From: Wyeomyia smithii
Taxonomy: Eukaryota; Arthropoda; Insecta; Diptera; Culicidae
Length of the DNA: 64,000 bases
Direction of reading: 5' to 3'
Assembly: GCF_029784165.1 (NCBI RefSeq)
Contig: NC_073696.1
Span: 4,712,001-4,776,000, forward strand
The notes under the pieces are model-generated. The model was not told the origin of the DNA and searched no databases. It saw only the letters and a program-made list of their open reading frames with translations. Positions 21,570 to 33,479 of this stretch are shown piece by piece; position 1 is the first letter of the stretch; the number at the start of each line of letters is the position of its first letter. The translations under genes and the position numbers were made by a program.

Positions 21570-23130
21570 TGTCACCCCAATATATAGGGGTACAAATTCA
21601 AAAATCAACCGTCACGAAAATTTCCACTTTCAAATGTTTTAAACTCAGTCATTCTCCGAACCGATTTCCTTTATTCTTACAGCAATCGATTGAAAATCAT
21701 CTTTGCACCCGTCCAAATACAGAAAATTGTAGTTCATTTATTCGAATGTACCATGGAACGGGGTGAAATTGATCAATTTTTATAACAATTTCCAATTAAC
21801 TAGCTTCATGTACATTTTTCCCGAAATAGTATAATTTTAAAACAAGTACTGGTATGTGCTCCAGTGAACCTTTTTGGCTAATGGTGGAATTCCTATCGTC
21901 TACTCGTCATGAAATAAATTCAATAATTCTGTAAGGTACTATGAGGTAAATTGGGGTGAAATAGATCACCATTGAAATCCATACATTCTTCCAGCAATGT
22001 GCTTTTTTTCGATATGCTAAAGATAAATGATAATTTCTGTACTGAAAAATATCATTTACGGCTAGTTTGGTAACGAAAGTAACGATATTTCAGGTTAAAA
22101 TTTGTTTATTTTGGTTCACGAGCTGCTTGTTGTTAAATTTGCTCTTATTTGATCGTCGTTAGACCGATTTCAATTCGGTTTGTTGCAAAAGCTCGAATAC
22201 TAGCTCTGAAATTAAAATCTTTGTGGTTTCCCACGAATTCATCAGTATTTCTTTAATGGTATGGAATGATCATTGTTGAAAATTACATTTTTTGAGCTTT
22301 TATCAAACTTTACGACTAAGATTACTTTAAGAAAATTCAATACTTTTTTTTGTCATTTGGAAACTTGTTTGATTAAATTTGATTAAGTTTTGACTGAGTT
22401 AGAAGATTTTTTTTAAAATATGAAAAATTGCACCGGGCATGCAAGGGTTAACTTTGACAGGTATGTGAATCATGCAAAAGTTGCGTTTAAGGACACGTTA
22501 ACATTGCCTAATGTTGTAAGAGCAATATCTTTTGATTAGTATTTTTATCACGAATTCTCAGGTGATCAATTTCACCCCATTCCACGGTGCGATAAGAAAT
22601 TTTCAAGCCTTAAACCTTGAGAAAACCGATTTCGACCTCTGATTGATCGCTCAATGCTTGCTTCCCCTAACACGGTCGACAGAATATCATACCTAGTTAG
22701 ACAGGAATGCACTATTTGGGCTATATAATTTGGCCTGCCAATCAGTTTACAAGTGGGTGGCCACAGGCCACTAGAATGGTCCTAAATAAGTAGTAACAGT
22801 AGCGGCAGTGGGTAGCAGCAGCAGCGGTAGTGCTAGCAATGGCAGTGGTAGGTGCAGCGGCATTACTTCCTCTAGTAGAAAGCTATATACCTTTGTGGAG
22901 TAGTGGCAGTATCAGGGGTTGCTATATTGGCCCTACTTCCTCTAGCTTAAAGCTGCCGTATTCAGGGTGCTGGCAATCAAATTTTTTCGGTCGTCATATT
23001 TTCAGTGTGAACACAGCTTTCCACTGTGTTATCAGAATTGTACCTGATTCCTACTGTCGTAGGTATCACAGAGATGCGATCTTTTCGTATCGGCTATTGG
23101 TTTGAACAATTTTATTATCGAATGATAGGA
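21570..23130 (+). repeat. promoter-bearing non-coding repeat, copy with MITE insertion
   Basis: This is homologous to the units at 31989-32560 and 36770-38160. It shares the left part (ACAGCAATCGATTGAAAATC), GACCTCTGATTGATCGCTC (about 22635), CACGGTCGACAG (about 22671), a TATA box TATATAAT (22722-22729), and a body ending ATCACAGAGATGCGAT (about 23066). It then has TTTGAACAAT, where the related copies carry the 3' hairpin; here the hairpin is lost. The 91-codon frame at 22830-23105 is Ser/Gly/Leu-rich, is not conserved in the other copies, and is not taken as a gene. A MITE interrupts the unit at about 21749-22588. Confidence 0.6.
21750..22588. mobile_element. MITE with 25 bp TIRs
   Basis: Bases 21751-21775 (CCATGGAACGGGGTGAAATT and onward) and the reverse complement of 22563-22587 differ at two positions. 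The host repeat is continuous across the element when compared with the copy at 32190-32240, showing a clean insertion. The interior is AT-rich with no ORF of note and contains a further GGGGTGAAAT box near 21953. Confidence 0.7.
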
Positions 23131-23741
23131 TGGACGGTCGTCCCTTCGGTGAACTCTGCCTGCCGCCCAATTTCTAGTTTGAATAACAGAAGGGTTCTAT
23201 GCAAAGCCACGATCGCAAGGCTGACATAAAACTACATAGAGCTGTTCGTTGCAACACTCCGATTGTTGCAATCGGAAGTGATCGCGAATTCTTTGAATGT
23301 TATACGCTAAGACTACGATAGATTATCATTTCAATATTAATTACTTTTTTTTTCTTCATCTATAATTTATTTGACACGGCACAAATACAATTTAATGTTT
23401 AACGGCGCCAATTACATCTGGTAGCTTACTTTCTAAAGTATCTTAATAACTAAAAGCAAATTTTTTATCCTCGCTGCCGACTACGAGCTTAAACTAAATC
23501 TAACTTAAAGCTAGAATGTTTTGCATTAAAAGCACTGATTTGTTGTTTGATGGTTTTCCATCGCCATAGGTAAGCAGTATATTGAATATGTTCCGCTGCT
23601 GGGCCAAGATATTACGAACTGGCATATAGGGTTGTCTCCCTCGGGACCTGAGAGTATCGTTCGGGTCTAGTTGCTGTTTCCGGATCCGGGGTCTTAACGT
23701 GTTCTTGTCGTTTGGTTGGATGTAGGCGGAAGGGAATAGGA

Positions 23742-26700
23742 TTAAACTGGGGCGTGGATGGATTTCAGGAAAACGTGTATAAGGGACATGTAGGATAGGT
23801 CACGGCTCGCCAAGACATCACGAACAGGAACAGCCGGCTGCCTACTTTCGGCCTGCAGGGAAGCTATTAATTTAGACCTGGCGTCACGGTGTACAGGGCA
23901 TGACCAAACCACATGCTCTATGTCGTGATAACCCTCACCACAGGCACAGATACCACTCTCCCCGAGCCCAACACGACGGAGATGCGCGTCAAATCTATAG
24001 TGGCTGGACATAAGCCGAGACATCACGCAAATGAAATCCCGACCTACATCCAACCCCTTGAACCACGGGTTCGTCGATACTTTGGGGATTATGGAATGTA
24101 ACCACCTTCCCAATTCCCCTCTGGTCCAAGCATTTTGCCAACTGATGATCGTATTCTGACGTACAAGTGCGAAAAATTCATTAAAAGCAATTGGTCTTTC
24201 ATAAATATCACCGTTTGTTGCGCCCACCTTAGCCAAAGAGTCCGCTTTCTCATTGCCCGGTATCGACCAGTGAGAAGGGACCCACGCTAAGGTAATCTGA
24301 AACGATTTTTCGGATGAAGCACTCAGATGTTCCCGTATTTTCCCCAGGAAATACGGAGAGTGCTTAACATCCTTCATCGATCGGAGAGCCTCAATGGAAC
24401 TGAGACTGTCCGTAAAGATGAAATAATGGTCCGTGGGCATTTTTTCGATAATCCCTAGGGTGTACTTAATTGCAGCCAATTCTGCGACGTAAACAGAAGC
24501 AGGAATATCGAGCTTATGGGAGACGGTTAAATTGTTATTGAAAATACCGAAGCCAGTGGACCCATCAAGAAGCGATCCGTCAGTGTAGAACATATTGTTG
24601 CAGTTGATGTTTCGATATTTATTGGAAAAAATTTTGGGGATCTGCTGCACGCGTAAATGATCCGGGATTCCACGAGTTTCTTCTATCATGGATGTATCGA
24701 AAAACACAGTAGAATCAGAAGTATTTGATAAGTCGACACGATTTGGAATATTCGAAGAAGGGTTAATATTTTGGGACATGTGATTGAAATACAATGTCAT
24801 AAAACGGGTTTGAGAATCAAATTCGATTAACCTTTCAAAATTTTCAATCACGGGACGGTTCAAGACCTCACATTTGATAAGAATACGAGAAGACAGGCTC
24901 CAGAAGCGGTTTTTCAATGGTAGTACTCCAGCTAAGACCTCCAAACTCATCGTATGGGTCGACTGCATGCAACCTAAGGCTCATGCTTCCTCATGTTCAT
25001 GCTTCCTAGAAAAAACTACTATCTCAGTCTTCTCCGGAGAGAATTCGATACCTAGCTGTAAAGCCCAAGCAGACAAATTGTCCAAGGTATCTTGCAATGG
25101 TCCTTGCAAATCGGCAGCTTTGGCTCCTGTAACAGAGATTACACTGTCGTCTGCAAGTTGTCTTATCGTGCATGAATTTGCCAGACATTCGTCGATGTCA
25201 TTTACATAAAAGTAGTAAAGAAGGGGTCTTAAACATGAGCCCTGGGGAAGACCCATGTAGCTAATGCGAAAAGTTGCCAAATCGCCGTGCGTAGAATGCA
25301 TGTACTTTTCGGACAACAAATTGTGCAAAAAATTGTTTAAAATTGGAGAAAATCCTTGTCGGTGAAGTTTGCCCGAAAAAATGTCAATAGAAACGGAATC
25401 AAAAGCCCCCTTAATGTCCAAGAACGCAGACACCAATTGTTCTTTGTGAGCATACGCCAGCTGAATATCTGTTGAAAGCAGCGCAAGACAATCATTCGTC
25501 ACTTTGGCACGGCGGAAGCCAAATTGAGTATCCGATAGTAGGCCATTTGATTCGACCCAATGGTCTAAACGACGGAGTATCATTTTTTCCATCAATTTCC
25601 GGATACAGGATAGCATTGCAATCGGCCTATAAGAGTTGTGATCAGAAGCTGGTTTACCTGGTTTTTGGATGGCGATCACCTTCACTTGCCTCCAATCCTG
25701 CGGTACAATGTTTTGCTCCAGGAACTTATTGAACAAGTTCAACAAGCGCCTCTTGGCATTGCCGGGTAGATTCTTCAACAAGTTGAATTTGATTCTATCT
25801 AACCCAGGTGCGTTATTGTTACAGGACAGGAGGGCAACTTAAAATTCTGCCATCGTAAAAGGTGATTCTATCGCGTCGTGGCCCGGAGACGCATCACGAA
25901 CAATAGTTTGCTCAGGAACAGAGTCCGGACATACTTTCCTGGCAAAATCAAATATCCACCTACTTGAAGACTCCTCGCTTTCGTTGACCGTTACGCGATT
26001 CCGCATTCTTCGGGCTGTGTTCCAAAGAGTGCTCATCGATGTCTCCCTCGACGTCTCGTTCACGAACCGACGCCAATATCCGCGTTTCTTTGCTTTAGCC
26101 AGGCTTTTAAGCTTGGTATTAAGCTCCAAATACCGTAAATAGTCGCCAGGTATACCTCCCTACTGGTAGGCCAAAAACGCGTCGGATCTTTGCGTGTAGA
26201 CATCGGGGCACTCTTGGTCCCACCACGGAGTGGGAGGCCGTTCTTTAATCGTTACGCCGGGATATTTCTTCGTTTGGGCATGCAACGTGGCGTCGAGAAT
26301 CAAGCCCGCGAGGAGGTTGTATTCTTCAAGGGGTGGATGATGTTGAATCGAATCGACCGCTTTTGAAATCATTTCCTCGTATAACTTCCAATCGACATTT
26401 CGTGTGAGGTCATACGGAATGTCAATTGGTCGCATGCGAGTCGACCCGTTATTAATTGAAATAAGAATAGGCAAATGGTCGCTACCGTGAGGATCAAGGA
26501 TTACCTTCCATGTGCAATCCAACCGTAGCGACGTCGAACATAAGGATAGATCCAAAGCGCTTGGGCGCGCTGGAGGTTTCGGGATACGTGTCATTTCACC
26601 GTTGTTTAAAATAGTCATGTCGAAGTCATCGCAAAAGTTATAGATTAAAGAGGAGCGGTTATCATTGTATGGGGAACCCCAAGCCACGCCATGAGAGTTG

Positions 26701-27128
26701 AAGTCTCCCAAAATAAAACGTGGCGAGGGAAGAAGTTCTATTAAATCAAAGAGCAGCCGTTGCCCAACCTGTGCTCTGGGAGGAATATATATTGAGGCAA
26801 TACAAAGCTCTTTACCTTGTATTGTCATTTGACATGCGACAACTTCGATGCCTGGAATCGAGGGGAGGTTAATACGATAGAAAGAATAGCACTTTTTAAT
26901 CCCTAGAAGTACTCCTCCATATGGGGTGTCTCGATTAAGGCGAATAATATTAAAATCATGGAAGTTGAGATCAATATTTGAAGTAAGCCAAGTTTCACAA
27001 AGGGAAAATGCATCGCATTTGTTTTTATTTATCAAAACTTTAAACGAATCAATTTTTGGTAAAATACTTCTACAATTCCACTGTAAGACGGAGATAGAAT
27101 CCTTCACATAAGCAGATGAATTAGGCAT
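23742..27128 (-). pseudogene. I-clade ORF2: endonuclease, RT, RNase H (several breaks)
   Basis: The ORF starts at ATG 27128-27126 inside the end of ORF1 and ends at 23742. The endonuclease (27128-26160) has VLQWNCRSI, LGDFNSHGVAWG and GSDHLPI. A stop follows near 26159 and another in the linker near 25840. The RT (25781-24981) keeps NAPGLDRIKFNLLKNLPG, YRPIAMLSCIRKLMEKMI, FLDIKGAFDSVS, GLPQGSCLRPLLY and a LADD catalytic box. The frame then stops and about 320 bp present in the plus-strand relative are missing at about 24970-25005. RNase H (24968-23742) keeps FYTDGS, ELAAIKYTLG, FIFTDSLSSIEALR and WVPSHWSIPGNEKAD, followed by a C-terminal CCHC-like region (ICACGEGYHDIEHVVWSC). Confidence 0.9.
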
Positions 27129-28482
27129 CGAAGGATACAATCGCTGCAAGGAGGGGCCATTGGGCAGTCAACTGCTTCAAAAATGATCTAACTGTTGGGA
27201 GAAATGCTGTAAGAAAAATTTTAATTGGATCGGGTACATTGAAAGTTTCAAAAATCTAGTCCACAATGTCAGAAAATTTCACTAATCCAGAGTTTGTTTC
27301 ATCAACTGGATGTACAAAAGGAGCAACTGGGGTTTTAGATGTTCCTGGCAGTGCTGGGAACTCCTTCTGGGACTTTAAATTTGCAAGCCCAGGAAGAGTT
27401 TGCTTCGGTTTTTCCGCAGCACTGTTTGGTTTGCTTGTAACTTTCATTTCACTTTGAGAAATCTTAGGACCTTTTCTGGGGAGTTTAGGAGAGGCAATAT
27501 TTTTCCTCTTTCTAGACTCCCCAGGATTGGCGTAAGATGTTCCCGCTGATGAATCGTCAGAATCGGTTTCATCAGAGGACAACAGATCAAAGGGGTTCGA
27601 TGTTATGGTAGAAGTGGTCACGGTCTTTTTCAGCATCTCAGCGTAAGAACGCTTCGAACGCTCTTTGAGAGACCTCTATATTTTATCCCTGCGCTGCATG
27701 TACACCGCACATGTCGAGAGCTCATGCTGACTCTCCCCACAGTTAATGCATTTTTCAGCATTTCTACTGCAGGAATCATCCGCATGATTCTCCCCACACT
27801 TGCCACAACGTGCCTTATTGCAGCAGTAGGCGGCGGTGTGGCCTAACTGCTTACAATTCAGGCAGTTCATGACGCGAGGCACATATAATCGCACAGGGAG
27901 ACGAACCCGGTGGATCGAGACGTGGCTTGGTAGCGCTGACCCGGCGAACGTAACTCGAAACGAGTCTGACGGGGTGTATACTGTTTTGCCACCGATGATC
28001 GATGCTGACCGCAATTGCTTGCAGTCGAGCACCATTACATCGGGACAGGTTTTGTTTTTAAAGCACCCTTTGGCACTTGCCAGTATACACACGACGGACA
28101 GACTCGAATCGGTTATGACACCGTCGATCTCCACGTCTCGTGCGGGTATGTAAACGCGATACTCGCGTGTGAAGAGCTCAGAGCAAGCTATATCGTTGGC
28201 CTCTTTCAGGTTACTGACCACGACACGGAGCTTGTTAGGCCGGACCTTGGTCACGCCCTTGTACTCCTTCGTCAGGTCTTTAGAAATCTGCAAGAGGTTC
28301 AACTGTTTCGATTTCGGTCCCGCCTTTGGCCGAAAAAAGACAGTATAGCTGCCCTGGGCTCCGTCTGGGTAAAGCCTGGGGCGAGGGGGAACTGAAGAAT
28401 GAACAGGGGAGGGGGTAACAGAAGGGTCAGGGTCAGAGGGGCTCGGGGATGGTGGCGCGGGACGCGAGGGATCTACATCCAT
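27121..28482 (-). pseudogene. I-clade ORF1 (gag-like, CCHC zinc knuckles), two nonsense codons
   Basis: The ORF begins MDVDPSRPAPPSPSPSDPDP, a Pro/Ser-rich N-terminus, followed by an RNA-binding-type domain (YTVFFRPK, VRPNKLRVVVSNLKEANDI, SDSFRVTFAGSALP). Three zinc knuckles follow: CLNCKQLGHTAAYC, CGKCGENHADDSC and CINCGESQHELSTC (about 27715-27870). A TAG stop at about 27673 follows CAVYMQRRDKI, and a TGG-to-TAG change near 27254 removes the last 40 or so codons. The original stop TAA is at 27123-27121, overlapping the ORF2 start. ORF1 proteins of this clade bind element RNA and form particles before reverse transcription. Confidence 0.9.
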
Positions 28483-28942
28483 CCCGCTAAGTCTAGCGCA
28501 CTAGCGCCGACAAGAGCACGTACCTTTTTACTTCTCCCTTCCAGAAAGGTTGGTTGTCCGATCGTTCGAAGTTGCAGCCGTTACAGCCAGCAGCATCAAT
28601 ACAGCAGCACCAAACAGCCACCAGCAGCGAGCCAGGTGTGAGATCACTCCACACAGCGATACAACTCACTGTCAACTGATGGCTTCTTCTTTTTCCTCTT
28701 TTGTGTCTCGTCCACTGCTGTAGCAAAATTCTGCCAGCAGCCAAATCGGCTTACGCACCAGCTGGTAGTCACGATGCGAAACAGTTGCACAAAGGCGCGA
28801 CCTTGAACCCGGATTTATTTCACTCGACCAGGCAAACAACGCCAACACTTGTTCACACGTCTTTTGTTTTATATTCTATCGGAGCGATCACCGATCACAC
28901 GTCCGATACTGATGCGTGTTCGGCACAGAATGATTAATTACT

Positions 28943-31900
28943 CTTATCCAACACTATTTATCAGTGTGAATCTCTGCAAATAATGCGGCGATTTAATATC
29001 ATTCTGGTTCCATAAATACATACGTTAACCTTGCGGTCGTGGCTTTGCATACAACCCTCCGGTTATTTTTTGAATTTTTTTTTATTGGCATATATTGTTT
29101 TGATGGACAACTGACAACCGGTCTGGTTTTGTAGATATTTTATAAAAAATTTCAACTTTTTCAGTTTTAATTTTTTTATGTTTAATTATTATTATTTTTA
29201 CACAGCGAACCCCATTTGTCCCTTCGCACGGCTATGGCTTCAACGTTGTTTTTTTTTTAGAATAACCAAAGGAGGAGAAAATTGGGAGAGGTTGCGTCAA
29301 CATTTACGATTCAATTGATGGCATCGTATAATCAGTTTAATGTGAGCAGCAATTAATCCGACATGTTTTATGTCCGCTCCGAATCGGCACAGAATGTGCC
29401 ATAAAACCCCCTGTGTTCAATAACCTCGCAACGAAACGGATGACAATAATTCTTTTGTTATGCTCGAGGTAGAGAAAGCTTAAACGAGTGATAGACAGCT
29501 CTCTTTCTCGCTCTCCATGGATAGAGAGGATACAGCACGAATCATCGAATCGTTTGAAAAGGTGCATATCCATCGCTATATGGATGCGAAATTATTGTGC
29601 GACATGCATAAAATGAGAGAAGGAAATGAGGCGCCATCGGGATTATGGGGTAACTTACCTGTCATTATTTCGGGATAAAAACATGCATTAGCGAACAGGA
29701 ATGAGGTGTGTAATAACGATATCAATGCCATTGTTTGTCAACCGTCATTCAGCGTGACGTCTGATGCCTATACCGGCGCATCCTTTCTTCTGTTCTGGTT
29801 CTGAACGATGCACAACCTGCTAGTCGAGCTTTCCCTGCACTGTTTGCAACTGTTATTACGTGAAACTGGGTCGATTAAACTGCCAACCATTTTAGGTGGA
29901 ATTGTTCCCACTACAATTGACCACGGCTCGGAAACATAAGCACCACTCAAGGATGTTTAGATTCAAGCTCTTGGTCGACAGCTTTGCTGTCCTAATAGGA
30001 GTTATAACTCTGGTTCTGTATGCTATTTCCCACGTTCAATTAAAATTCAACCGAGTGATTACTAGCCAGCCACATAATCTCCAGCAATTAGCATACATTG
30101 AATAGCTAATGCGCTAAAATATGTCTGTCGATTAATGCAAGCCAGAGCTTTCAGAGTAGTACGCGTACACTACAAAAAACGCGGATAAAACGCCACAGGT
30201 GTCGACGGCGCCTGCCTCACCACTTGCAATTCAATTTATTTGCAAATAAAAAAACCGCTAGGTTTAACGTTGGATTGCTTAATGAATGGTGCCCACAGGC
30301 GAGCTCTGGCTGCAAAGTGTAGCCCAACACTTTATTGGTTTCAGGTCAAGAATGAAACAAAAAAGAGAGACTCCTGATGAAATCACAATTCAAAAGGGAA
30401 AAGTCAAGAAGGTTTCCATTTCGAATTTGAGCATCGATTTGGATGCACAAAACTAAATCACCGTAAATCGAAAGAATGTGAAGCAATTTTCTAGATTTTT
30501 GTCGCCAAATCCACTACGCGCCACGCATCAAATCGTTGCCCTGCATAACTAATGCAACAAATTGGCTACAACTTTTCTGATTGCAACGCCCAATTAATCT
30601 CTTGTCGAATTAACTTTAACCAAAAGTAGGACTGAGAACCCAAACACGAGTCGCGACTGATGGTAGCATATTTCATAACAACCCGCGCCGCGGCGTTCCG
30701 GTTATGGGATTGAAATCGGTTTCGTCTCATACTCATGTAAATATTCAAGCATAGTGTGTGGCACGCGATCTGCTCGCATAGTAATTGACCTTCCGTTGTG
30801 CAAGCATTTAGTAGACGTAGAAACGAAAACGATTCGACAAATTGATTGCTGATTGAGTTAAACGGTTAATCCCGCAGCACGCCAAATCAATGTTCAGTTT
30901 GTTCGACCACCCTCCTAAATTGCACGTTGTAGTGATTTACCCGCGTTTAGGTTGTATTCTAGGCTGGACTTACCTCGACGGGTGCTAATTGGAACAAATT
31001 ACGTACACGACGGAAGTCATAATTTGGGATTAAAATTTGTTCCAGCCGTTAGAAGGGCGGAGTTGATTTGCTTTTCTAGGTGTTGATGTTGTAATTCAAA
31101 CCTTCTCTTTTTTTGTTGCAGGATATGAATCACTACATTTATTCAGCTTAGAGAGGGAAATTGATCGTGGCACTCGTGTCGCTCCACGGATCACGTTCCC
31201 GTCAGGCATTTGAATGTGAACTGTCAAACAGCCATTTATCTTACATTGACCTGAAACACGATTGTTGATTATCGGGGCCATTATTCTGTTAAGTCCCGTC
31301 GCGGATTCAACGGCAACAACAACTGCATTAATCATTATAGAACAGCGGTTTTCCTTCAACATGTCGAATGGCATGACGCATAATCGTGCGCAGGTTTTCT
31401 ATTCGGGAGGGGCCTTAGCTACATTCTAGTTTGAAAAAGATGAGAACGGAGCAGCACGAATTAGCACTGAATGAATGGAATTTATAAACTTTGATATTTT
31501 TAAACTTTATAAACTTTTATGCAGCGCTTCGAGTACCTTTCCCTATTCCCGCGTAAAAAAATCAATTTTTACCACGAAAAATGACCCTCAAACTCTTATC
31601 ATTCATCAACTATATGCACAATTGGCAAGAATTAAGTTCGGGTTTAAGTGAGACTTAAATAAAGTTTTCCCGTAAGCAAAGAAGCGACAAACCCGACGAG
31701 CAATTACTTTGGGGCTTTTTACGCACTTCCGATCTCGCTTTTGGCACCATAATTCACAAAAATGGTTCACAAGCTATAGTCTATCTTATTTTTCCAGTTT
31801 CGGTTGAAACTAATTTTTTCAATGACGTTCGAATAACGTTAACATTTGGCCAGTGACAGTTTTTGAAAAGTTTTTGAAAAGTTAAAATAATTATTATTTT

Positions 31901-31988
31901 TGTATAATTCAAGTTCTTCAACATTATGTCAATTGTATACGAAACCGGTGCTTTTAGGACTTTTGAAATTTCTCAGTATTCTTATTTT
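28943..31988. other. intronic sequence without recognised genes
   Basis: No ORF with recognisable features on either strand; the longest are 60-92 codons. Near 29033 the motif CTTGCGGTCGTGGCTTTGC recurs (also 38650, and diverged at 16824), marking the flank of a dispersed repeat. The rest (29300-31400) is more balanced in composition than its surroundings and may be unique intron sequence. No regulatory element could be defined. Confidence 0.4.
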
Positions 31989-32329
31989 TTGAAGTAGAAT
32001 ACTTCTCTCAGGAAGTTCGGCTACATAGGGATGTGAAATGAAAATCTAAAACCGAAAAAAGTGAAAAACATGTCCAATTTCAAATGCTAATAAATCGGTT
32101 AGTATTCGATGGATTTCCTTCGTTCTTACAGCAATAGATTGAAAAATCTTCTAAGATTCTTCCCAAAATAAGATAATTGTAATTTTATTATTCACACTGT
32201 TGTACTATTGAAAATAGTCAAGCCTTGTCAAAACGAAAAATTCGACCTCTGATTGGTCGTTATATGCTTGCTTCCTAAGCACGGTCGACAGGATCATATA
32301 CCTTGCAATTGAAGACATGCTATTTGGCC

Positions 32330-32337
32330 TATATAAA
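32330..32337 (+). promoter_or_regulatory. TATA box of repeat unit c
   Basis: TATATAAA lies within GGCCTATATAAAAGCCTG. The surrounding promoter block is shared with 36770-36850 (GCCTGTTT, GCCGCTCATAATAGTTCT). Upstream, GACCTCTGATTGG (inverted CCAAT-like, about 32249) and CACGGTCGACAG (about 32279) recur in the other copies. A start site about 30 bp downstream near CTCATAATAG is inferred. Confidence 0.6.
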
Positions 32338-32548
32338 AGCCTGTTTCAGCCGTAGCCGCTCATAATAGTTCTAGACAGCGACAACAGCAGTCGTCCTTCC
32401 TTAACAGCAGCACTAGCCCTGTGATTGGACACCACGTCTCAGGAGCAACGCGGTTTTTCTCGGCGTGTGTCACCAGACAGCCATTATTCCTCCCGTGTTG
32501 GGGCAGCATGAAGATTGCCATCAGGAAATCCAATTTCGGAAATCAAAA

Positions 32549-32590
32549 TGCCTTTTACAAGGCAAATAAACAAGTCATTGAAAGTTAATA
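32549..32590 (+). terminator. histone-type 3' stem-loop plus purine-rich downstream block (1)
   Basis: TGCCTTTTACAAGGCA (32549-32564) is a perfect 6 bp stem with a UUAC loop, preceded by ATCAAAA and followed by AATAAA. TTGAAAGTTAATA starts 13 nt after the stem. Size, loop and spacing match metazoan histone mRNA 3' signals (SLBP hairpin plus U7-binding downstream element). No histone coding sequence precedes it. Function is inferred. Confidence 0.5.
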
Positions 32591-32768
32591 ATTTGTGTCA
32601 ACGCAGCAAGCATTCTGTGTTGCATCCTAGCAATTTAAATTTGTCGCACCCGTCTAATTTACTGAATGTGAAATAGCTTCCATAGTGCATGTTGTCCGTG
32701 TATCTTAATTCCCCCAATGTTAGGGCAGCTCAAAGGTTGTAATTAGCAACCGATTTTGAACCGCAACA

Positions 32769-32810
32769 TGCTTTTTTCAAGGCAAATAAAAAATAATTGA
32801 AGGTTGATAA
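32769..32810 (+). terminator. histone-type 3' stem-loop plus downstream block (2)
   Basis: TGCTTTTTTCAAGGCA (32769-32784) forms a 6 bp stem with one G-U pair and a UUUC loop, the commonest histone loop. TTGAAGGTTGATAA starts 12 nt downstream at 32797. It is the same unit as the copy at 32549, about 220 bp away. Confidence 0.5.
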
Positions 32811-33274
32811 TTTTCTGGCATCAACACAAGCAGACATTCTGTGCGGGATGCAATCAAATTCTTTTGTAGTTGTCTAATTTTCACTTTATTTAGTAAACCC
32901 CCCACTGTAGGGGCAGCGCAAAGGCTGCGATCAGCATAACCGACATTGAATAATAAATTGCCCTGTTAGAACGCATTCACAAAAGCAGTTAGTTCGACTA
33001 TGCAGAGCTAATATGAAGTCGATTCAATCAATCAGCGTAAACAGAATTTCGTCGTCTCCCAGCTGCCAAGTTGCAACATGATGCAACACGCAACAGCGAG
33101 CAAACGAAATCGCTTGATGTTACAAACCGCAATAAGATACGGGTTAAACCCGTTGCGTGTGTGAGAGCACCATCGGTGTTTATTCGCTGGATACACTATC
33201 TACTGTCTACTGAACGCAATAATCTGCTTACATGCGACACGGGGACGGGAACATTTTCTTCAACCAAGCTGCAC

Positions 33275-33282
33275 ATCACGAC
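33275..33282 (+). repeat. 8 bp target-site duplication, left
   Basis: ATCACGAC, repeated exactly at 36539-36546. It flanks the hAT-type insertion. Confidence 0.9.
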
Positions 33283-33479
33283 TAGTGATGGGAAACTTAT
33301 CGATACCTATCGATAATACCGATAATCGCTGGTTACCGATATTATCGTTATTTTTCGACGATAACGATAATTATCGATATTATAAGGGTGAGCACAAGTC
33401 AGTGCGGCTGGTTTCTGGAGGAGACCCAAAAGAAGGAGACCTCATCTACCCTACCCCAGGAGTTGCTTTTGCCGCTAGG

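Larger units (their letters stand above)
23346..28932 (-). mobile_element. I-clade non-LTR retrotransposon, full-length but broken
   Basis: The element is 5,587 bp on the minus strand. It is flanked by an exact 10 bp direct repeat ATTAATTACT (23336-23345 and 28933-28942), the target-site duplication. The 5' end reads CATTCTGTGCCG and the 3' end is a short poly(A) (about 23346-23354). It has two ORFs: a gag with CCHC knuckles, and an endonuclease/RT/RNase H polyprotein. They overlap by 8 nt (ATGCCTAA). RNase H and two ORFs point to the I clade (MosquI-like). Nonsense changes and a large RT-downstream deletion inactivate it. A second, younger relative lies at 54627-60755. Confidence 0.92.
32480..32975 (+). 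repeat. three ~210 bp tandem units, two with histone-like hairpin
   Basis: Each unit contains CCC(C)...GTTGGGGCAG or its variant GGGGCAGCGCAAAGGCTG, then the hairpin, then CAAATAAA, a TTGAARGTTRATAA block and a GCAT(T)CTGTG block. Units start near 32485, 32708 and 32908. Hairpins are intact at 32549-32564 and 32769-32784 and degenerate near 32958. No ORF runs through the repeat. Confidence 0.7.

Noticed and set aside
22830..23105. 91-codon plus-strand frame after the TATA box at 22722
   Set aside because: Homologous repeat units at 36.8 and 37.7 kb do not keep this frame, so coding is not supported.
32030..32600. Solo LTR of a retrovirus-like element
   Set aside because: The TATA box and AATAAA suggested an LTR, but there are no TG...CA ends, primer-binding site or flanking 4-6 bp duplication, and the units are tandem with histone-type hairpins.
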